A program made the position numbers and the translations under genes. Shown here one piece after another: positions 59,218 through 64,000 of a stretch of DNA of 64,000 nt; the stretch's first letter is position 1; every line of letters starts with the position of its first letter. The notes below the pieces were generated by a model. It saw nothing but the letters and a program-made list of their open reading frames with translations. It did not search any database and had not been told where the DNA came from. Origin of the DNA: Pseudomonadota bacterium (lineage in GTDB: Bacteria > Pseudomonadota > Alphaproteobacteria > Rhizobiales > Rhizobiaceae); NCBI GenBank assembly GCA_023404095.1, contig JAEYDD010000075.1, positions 310,001-374,000 on the forward strand, in the 5' to 3' direction.

Positions 59218-59238
59218 TCTCCCCGGCAGCCGGGGAGA
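59218..59238. terminator. Hairpin between convergent frk and pgi
   Basis: TCTCCCCGG (59218-59226) pairs with CCGGGGAGA (59230-59238) around CAG. It is followed by AAAAG on the plus strand; on the minus strand the upstream side reads CTTTT before the stem. It resembles short rhizobial intergenic palindromes as well as a terminator. Confidence 0.5.
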
Positions 59239-59266
59239 AAAGCCACTCGATCGGCTTGAGTGCCTC

Positions 59267-60892
59267 TTACTTGGCAGCCTTCAGCAGCGCGGCGACGAGG
59301 CCGGCCGTCGAGGAATCGTGCCCGGCCGCACTTTCCTTGCCTTCCACGACAGGCAGCAGGCCGGTTGCCAGCTCCTTGCCCAGCTCCACGCCCCACTGGT
59401 CGAAGGAGTTGATGTTGAAGAGGGCGCCTTCGACGAAGACGCGGTGCTCGTACAGCGCGATCAGGCGGCCGAGCGCGAACGGGGTCAGCTCGTCGTAGAC
59501 CATCGTGATCGACGGGCGGTTGCCCGAGAAGACCCGGTGCGGCGCAATCCTGTCGGCCTTGGCGTCGTCCACGCCCTTGGAGGTCAGCTGCGCCTTCGCC
59601 TCGTCGAACGTGCGGCCCTTCATCAGCGCTTCGGACTGGGCGAGGCAGTTGGCAATCAGAAGCTCGTGCTGATGACGCAGGTCCTTCTCGTGGCCGTTGG
59701 CGGCGATCATGAATTCGGCCGGGATGAGGTCGGTGCCCTGGTGGATCAGCTGGTAGAAGGCGTGCTGGCCGTTCGTGCCGGGTTCGCCCCAGACGACAGG
59801 CCCCGTCTTCCCTTCCACCGGCTTGCTGTCCATCGTCACCGACTTGCCGTTCGATTCCATGTCGAGCTGCTGCAGGTAGGCCGGGAAGCGCAGGAGACGC
59901 TGGTCGTAGGGCAGGATCGCGCGTGAAGGATAGCCGAGCACGTTGCGGTGGTAGAAGCCGATCAGGCCGAGCAGCATGGGAATGTTCTGGCGGAACGGCG
60001 CACTGCGGAAATGGTTGTCGATCGCATGGCCGCCAGCGAGGAACTGGCCAAAGTTGTCCTTGCCGACCGCGATCATCAGCGGCAGCCCGATCGCCGACCA
60101 GATCGAGTAGCGACCGCCGACCCAGTCCCAGAAGCCGAACACCCGCTCGCCGGCGATGCCGAAGGCGGCGACCTTGTCGAGCGCGGTGGAGACCGCACAG
60201 AAATGATGGCCGACCGCAGCCTCGCCCAGTTTGCCGGCGATAAACTTGCGCGCCGTATCGGCGTTGGTCATCGTTTCGATCGTCGTGAAGGTCTTGGAGG
60301 CGACGATGAACAGCGTCGTCTCGGCGTCCAGCAGCTTCAGCGTATCGGCGATGTGCGCGCCGTCGATGTTGGATACGAAATGCAGCCGCGGGCCGTCGTG
60401 ATAGGGGGCGAGCGCCAGCGTCGCCATCACCGGGCCGAGGTCGGAGCCGCCGATGCCGATGTTGACGACATCGGTGATCTTCTTGCCGGTCGCACCCGCA
60501 AGCGCGCCCGAGCGGATACCATCGGCAAAGGAGCCCATCGCCTCAAGCACAGCGTTGACGTCGGGCATCACGTCCTTGCCGTCGACGAGGACCGGCACAT
60601 TGGAGCGGTTTCGCAATGCGGTATGCAGGACGGCGCGATCTTCGGTGATGTTGATTTTCTCGCCCGCAAACATCGCATCGCGCTTTTTCTCGACGCCGGC
60701 TTCCCTGGCGAGTGCTTCGAGCCCGTCGAGCACCTTGTCGTTCACCGCGCACTTGGAGAAGTCGAACAGGAAGTCGTCGAGCGAAACGCTGAAGCGGGAG
60801 AAGCGTTGCGGGTCGGCGGCGAAGGCGCCGCGAATGTCGGTGGCGTCGGTGTCCGCTACGGTTGCTTTCAGCGTTTCGACAAGCGCGTTCAT
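59267..60892 (-). CDS. pgi: Glucose-6-phosphate isomerase
   Basis: A 541-residue enzyme interconverting glucose-6-phosphate and fructose-6-phosphate. Signatures are NIGIGGSDLGPVMATLAL, FIVASKTFTTIETMTNADTAR and FWDWVGGRYSIWSAIGLP. The catalytic glutamate is in NGKSVT... ESNGKS-type and the histidine in GTNGQHAFYQLIHQGT. The ATG at 60892 is the family start. It is part of a frk-pgi carbon block on opposite strands and is preceded by a TAAATCGATTTA palindrome. Confidence 0.97.
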   Translation of the reverse strand: MNALVETLKATVADTDATDIRGAFAADPQRFSRFSVSLDDFLFDFSKCAVNDKVLDGLEALAREAGVEKKRDAMFAGEKINITEDRAVLHTALRNRSNVPVLVDGKDVMPDVNAVLEAMGSFADGIRSGALAGATGKKITDVVNIGIGGSDLGPVMATLALAPYHDGPRLHFVSNIDGAHIADTLKLLDAETTLFIVASKTFTTIETMTNADTARKFIAGKLGEAAVGHHFCAVSTALDKVAAFGIAGERVFGFWDWVGGRYSIWSAIGLPLMIAVGKDNFGQFLAGGHAIDNHFRSAPFRQNIPMLLGLIGFYHRNVLGYPSRAILPYDQRLLRFPAYLQQLDMESNGKSVTMDSKPVEGKTGPVVWGEPGTNGQHAFYQLIHQGTDLIPAEFMIAANGHEKDLRHQHELLIANCLAQSEALMKGRTFDEAKAQLTSKGVDDAKADRIAPHRVFSGNRPSITMVYDELTPFALGRLIALYEHRVFVEGALFNINSFDQWGVELGKELATGLLPVVEGKESAAGHDSSTAGLVAALLKAAK

Positions 60893-61007
60893 GGTACTCT
60901 CCCTGCATCGCAACATGGCTGGTGCGATAACTAGGCGGTTTGCATGAGGCGAATCAAGGGCAGCATGTCGCTTTCAGGCGGATGCGGCCGCTTTTCAGAA
61001 CGTTTTT

Positions 61008-61019
61008 TAAATCGATTTA
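61008..61019. promoter_or_regulatory. TAAATCGATTTA palindrome upstream of pgi
   Basis: A perfect 12-bp palindrome in an AT-rich patch (61002-61023), about 115 bases before the pgi start and just past the fadD stop. It matches the site before frk in the core TAAATCGATT. Confidence 0.55.
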
Positions 61020-61036
61020 TTTGTAGCCGCCCCGAG

Positions 61037-62737
61037 CTACGGCCGCAACTCCCGGCGAAGGATCTTGCCGACATTGGATTTCGGCAGTTCGTTGCGGAAT
61101 TCGATGTAGCGCGGGCGCTTGTAGTTGGTGAGGTTGTCTGCGCAATGGGCCTTGACGTCCGCTTCGGTCAGGTTCGGGTCCTTGCGCACGACAAACAGCT
61201 TCACGGCCTCGCCGGAATGCTCGTCGGGAATGCCGATCGCAGCGCATTCCAGGACGCCCGCATGCGTCATCGCCACCTCTTCCACCTCGTTCGGGAAGAC
61301 ATTGAATCCGGATACGAGGATCATGTCCTTCTTGCGGTCCACGATCTTGATCAGGCCCTGCTCGTTCATGAAGCCGATGTCGCCGGTTCTGAAGAACCCG
61401 TCCGCCGTCATCACCTTGGCAGTCTCGTCGGGACGGTTCCAATATCCGGCCATCACCTGCGGCCCGCGGATGCAGATCTCGCCAATCTCGCCAATCGGCA
61501 GCGAAGCCCCATCGTCGTCGCGAATATCCACGTCGGTGGAGGGGATCGGCATGCCGATCGTGCCGGTGAATTCGGATGTGTCCAGCCGGTTTGCCGTCGC
61601 GACCGGCGAGGTTTCGGAAAGTCCGTAACCTTCGGCGATCGGGCAACCCGTCATCTTTCGCCAGCGTTCAGCCACCGGCCGCTGCACCGACATGCCGCCG
61701 CCGAAGGTGAGCGCCAGGTTGGAAAAATCGACCTTCTGGAAATCCGGATTGTTCATCAGCGCGTTGAACAGCGTGTTGAGTCCGGGAAAGACGTTGACCT
61801 TGTAGGTGGCCATGTCCTTCACGAGCGAAGGGATATCGCGCGGATTGGCGATCAGGATGTTCGTCGCCCCGGTCAGAAGCCCGGCGAGCGAATTCACCGT
61901 CAGTGCGAAGATATGATAGAGCGGCAGCGCGCAGAGAAAGACCAGTTGCTCGGGCCGCTTCTTGCCGATGAAGGCCGTTTCCAGCCACAGGCCCATCTGT
62001 TCCATGTTCGACAAAAGGTTGGCGTGCGTCAGCATTGCCCCCTTGGAAACGCCGGTCGTGCCGCCGGTATATTGCAGGAAAGCGATGTCGGTGCGGGAGA
62101 CGTTGGGCGCTGCAAGCGTCCTTCCAGCACCTGCCGCCATCACGGCCTTGAAGGTGTGATGGCCCGGTAGCGACCACACCGGCACTAGCTTCTTGATCCG
62201 GCGCACCACGAGATTGACCAAGTGGCCCTTGAGGCCGAGCATATCGCCCATGCTGCAGACGACGACGTCCTGAACCTGCGTCTTGGCGACGGCCTGCTGC
62301 ACGGTGTGGGCGAAGTTCTCCAGCACGAACAGCACCTTTGCCCCTGCATCGTTCAACTGGTGCTCCAGCTCCCTTGGAGTATAGAGCGGGTTGACGTTGA
62401 CCACGGTGAAACCGGCACGCAGGATCCCGTAGACGACCACCGGGTTCTGCAGGATGTTGGGCATCATCACCGCCACGCGGTCTCCCTTGGAGAGCCCGCG
62501 TGACTGCAGCCAGGCGCCGATCTTGGCCGATTCCGCTTCGAGGCCGCGAAAGCTCAGGCTCTTGCCCATGCTGATGAAGGCCGGGCGATCCACATGGATG
62601 GCACAGAAGTGCTCCAGCGCCGCACCGATCGATTCATAGGCCAGCGGAGGAATCTCTGCCGGAAATCCGGAAGGATATGAGGCCAGCCAGATCCTTTCGG
62701 GAATGGTGGCGGTCCGCCCCTCGACGCTTGCTGACAT
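61037..62737 (-). CDS. fadD: Long-chain acyl-CoA synthetase
   Basis: A 566-residue AMP-forming ligase that activates fatty acids. AMP-binding motif LQYTGGTTGVSKGAMLTHANLL, then AEGYGLSETSPVA, FRTGDIGFMNEQGLIKIVDRKKDMILVSGFNVFPNEVEE and the catalytic lysine in KSNVGKILRRELRP are all intact. The order fadD-pgi matches S. meliloti, where fadD also affects swarming and symbiosis. The ATG at 62737 is chosen; the frame is open to 62779. Confidence 0.95.
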   Translation of the reverse strand: MSASVEGRTATIPERIWLASYPSGFPAEIPPLAYESIGAALEHFCAIHVDRPAFISMGKSLSFRGLEAESAKIGAWLQSRGLSKGDRVAVMMPNILQNPVVVYGILRAGFTVVNVNPLYTPRELEHQLNDAGAKVLFVLENFAHTVQQAVAKTQVQDVVVCSMGDMLGLKGHLVNLVVRRIKKLVPVWSLPGHHTFKAVMAAGAGRTLAAPNVSRTDIAFLQYTGGTTGVSKGAMLTHANLLSNMEQMGLWLETAFIGKKRPEQLVFLCALPLYHIFALTVNSLAGLLTGATNILIANPRDIPSLVKDMATYKVNVFPGLNTLFNALMNNPDFQKVDFSNLALTFGGGMSVQRPVAERWRKMTGCPIAEGYGLSETSPVATANRLDTSEFTGTIGMPIPSTDVDIRDDDGASLPIGEIGEICIRGPQVMAGYWNRPDETAKVMTADGFFRTGDIGFMNEQGLIKIVDRKKDMILVSGFNVFPNEVEEVAMTHAGVLECAAIGIPDEHSGEAVKLFVVRKDPNLTEADVKAHCADNLTNYKRPRYIEFRNELPKSNVGKILRRELRP

Positions 62738-63001
62738 GAATGCGATTCCTCCCAGTGGTCTGTTCGCCCATGGCCCCATTTATGCGTCCGGGAGCGTTCC
62801 TCCAAAACCCCCCGACGCCGGCAGCATGATGCCTTTGGACCATGGCTTCAACCCTTATTGCTAGATAACCTTGACGTAAACGTCAATATTGAGAATGTCC
62901 GTCCGGATTCTTGCCGTGATGCTGCGCCATGCTTCGAAGCGGGCTGGAAACAGCCGGCCACGCGTGAGAATATGGAATAGCTGCCCTCCAGGAGTGGCGT
63001 C

Positions 63002-63427
63002 ATGGCTCTTAGGTCAAAATCCGCGTTTCTGCTTTTCGGCCTGTCGCTTGCGACGGCAGTGCCTGCGGTTGCGATCGATGCCTTGCGCCCCCGCAACGGC
63101 CCTGTCGTCGTCGGCCAGGATCCGGTCGACATGTTTGGCGGACGTGACCCCGTGGATGCCCTGCGCACGCCGCCGCTTTATCGCGGCACGCGCGGTTATG
63201 CCACCTATCGAGAAGGCTATTATCGCCACCCCAACGGCTACTGGTATCCGCGCGCCGTGTTCGGCACCGGTGAAATGCTTGGAGACGTGACCGTCGGCCC
63301 GCGGGCCCCGGTCTACGGCATGACCACACAGCGTTGGTGCGCCAATCGTTATCGCAGCTACCGCCTGTCGGACAACACTTACCAACCGTTCGGCGGCGGA
63401 CCGCGCGTGTTCTGCGTGCCGAAATAA
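63002..63427 (+). CDS. Exported BA14K-family protein
   Basis: A 141-residue exported protein. A signal peptide (residues 1-24, FLLFGLSLATAVPAVA) precedes a Tyr/Pro/Gly-rich stretch (LYRGTRGYATYREGYYRHPNGYWYPRAVFG). The C-terminal BA14K domain is TQRWCANRYRSYRLSDNTYQPFGGGPRVFCVP, with two cysteines that may pair. The family includes a Brucella immunoreactive lectin-like protein. The role is unknown. The ATG at 63002 is chosen for the signal peptide. Confidence 0.9.
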   Translation: MALRSKSAFLLFGLSLATAVPAVAIDALRPRNGPVVVGQDPVDMFGGRDPVDALRTPPLYRGTRGYATYREGYYRHPNGYWYPRAVFGTGEMLGDVTVGPRAPVYGMTTQRWCANRYRSYRLSDNTYQPFGGGPRVFCVPK

Positions 63428-63439
63428 CGTCGCCGCCGG

Positions 63440-64000
63440 TCAGCCGAGGTCGGCCGTTATTATAACGTCCATGGGGATGTCGTGCGCCTGCGGGCGGATC
63501 GTGGCGATCTTCTGGTTGCCGTAGCCGACCCCGATTGCAAACGGCTTTTGCTGAAGGGCCGCCAGCGTGCGGTCAAAGAAGCCGCCGCCATAACCGAGCC
63601 GGTAGAGCGCAGGATCGTAGCCGACAAGCGGAGCCACGACGACATCCGGCTCGAGCACCTCTCCCCCGGCCGGTATGGGAATGTCCCATATGCCGCGCGC
63701 AAGGGGCTCGCCGGTCCGCCAGCTTCGGAATTGCAACGGTTGCCGCTTTTCAACGACCACTGGAAGAAGCGCCACCCCGCCACCCTGCCAGATCTCCTCG
63801 ACCCACGGGCGAAGGTCCGGTTCGCCGCGGAATGGCCAGTAGAGACCGACGCGCCTGCCGTCGATCGCCCCGACCGTCTCGCGCAGGCGCGTGAGGATGA
63901 GGGAAGACGCGGAAAGCCGACTTTCGGGTGAACCGGACAGGCGTTCGGCGATCAGTCGCGCTCGCTCGCTCGTCCGCCACGCTGCCAACTCGGCACCGCC
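63440..64000 (-). CDS. 5-formyltetrahydrofolate cyclo-ligase (N-terminus beyond window)
   Basis: The C-terminal 186 residues of a 5-FCL, which turns 5-formyl-THF into 5,10-methenyl-THF with ATP. The family signature YRLGYGGGFFDRTLAAL is visible, with AIGVGYGNQKI near the end. The frame stays open through base 64000, and the sequence AELAAWRTSERARLIAERL at the edge is inside the usual N-terminal helix, so the start is outside. It converges with the BA14K gene. In many alphaproteobacteria a 6S RNA gene lies upstream of this gene, but that would be outside the window. Confidence 0.92.
   Translation of the reverse strand, partial: GGAELAAWRTSERARLIAERLSGSPESRLSASSLILTRLRETVGAIDGRRVGLYWPFRGEPDLRPWVEEIWQGGGVALLPVVVEKRQPLQFRSWRTGEPLARGIWDIPIPAGGEVLEPDVVVAPLVGYDPALYRLGYGGGFFDRTLAALQQKPFAIGVGYGNQKIATIRPQAHDIPMDVIITADLG

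Noticed and set aside
1..64000. tRNA, rRNA, insertion sequence or prophage genes
   Set aside because: I saw no cloverleaf-like sequence, transposase or integrase motif, or terminal inverted repeats with target duplications anywhere in the window; a covariance search would be the decisive check for tRNAs.

Overview
The window is a GC-rich, gene-dense stretch of an alphaproteobacterial chromosome. It is almost certainly from the Rhizobiaceae (Sinorhizobium/Rhizobium/Agrobacterium/Shinella type). The evidence is the ornithine-lipid genes olsB and olsA, a Fur/Mur regulator, DUF1150, DUF1236 and BA14K family proteins, a malic enzyme fused to a phosphotransacetylase-like domain, a ROSE-type RNA thermometer in front of a small heat-shock gene, rhizobial palindromic intergenic repeats, and a gene order (hrcA-grpE-ptsN-hpf-rpoN-lptBAC ... 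olsB-tme-mutS-glnD-murJ ... olsA-miaB-phoH-ybeY-corC-lnt-xre-metK-trmB) that I know from Sinorhizobium meliloti. I see no rRNA or tRNA gene, insertion sequence, prophage or CRISPR array. About 61 protein genes are supported. The two at the window edges (hemW and a 5-formyltetrahydrofolate cyclo-ligase) are cut.

Layout. 1-5000: hemW, rdgB, a VOC protein and rph on the minus strand, then hrcA and grpE on the plus strand. 5250-10860, minus: lptC-lptA-lptB, rpoN, hpf and ptsN (LPS transport, sigma-54, ribosome hibernation, PTS-Ntr). 11089-12854, plus: sppA, ihfB, lapA. 12943-19473: a CoxG-like protein (minus), then a translationally coupled run (rRNA methyltransferase, TrmH-type methyltransferase, lspA), a hybrid histidine kinase and olsB (plus). 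19634-29688: tme (minus) divergent from mutS, glnD, murJ and a VOC gene. 29696-35444: an M15 peptidase (minus), then trpS, a universal stress protein, nfuA, tsaB, rimI, fur/mur and olsA. 35491-44302: miaB, phoH, ybeY, corC, lnt, an XRE regulator, metK, trmB. 44463-48813: DUF1150 and Hsp20 (minus), iunH (plus), a chemoreceptor (minus). 49023-56678: accessory genes including a phosphoribosyltransferase, a DUF1236 protein, a metallophosphoesterase, a proline-racemase-family enzyme, a Sel1 protein, and a FecR-domain protein convergent with a crp-like/CHASE2-adenylate-cyclase operon. 56916-64000: doxX, pyrE, frk, pgi, fadD, a BA14K protein and the 5-FCL gene.

Most genes are conserved housekeeping functions: envelope biogenesis (lpt, lspA, lnt, murJ, olsA, olsB), RNA modification and quality control (miaB, trmB, ybeY, rph, two methyltransferases, tsaB) and nitrogen/carbon control (rpoN, ptsN, glnD, pgi, frk, tme). 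The points most worth a second look are regulatory: a ROSE thermometer leader with four consecutive hairpins (45290-45390), a PHO-box-like site before olsB, an Irr/ICE-like palindrome before nfuA, a CATAAAG-type palindrome before metK, a shared TAAATCGATT palindrome before frk and pgi, and a perfect 25-bp-stem hairpin between trpS and the stress gene. The most system-like accessory locus is the FecR-domain protein / CHASE2 adenylate cyclase / cAMP-binding-type Crp regulator cluster at 53461-56678.
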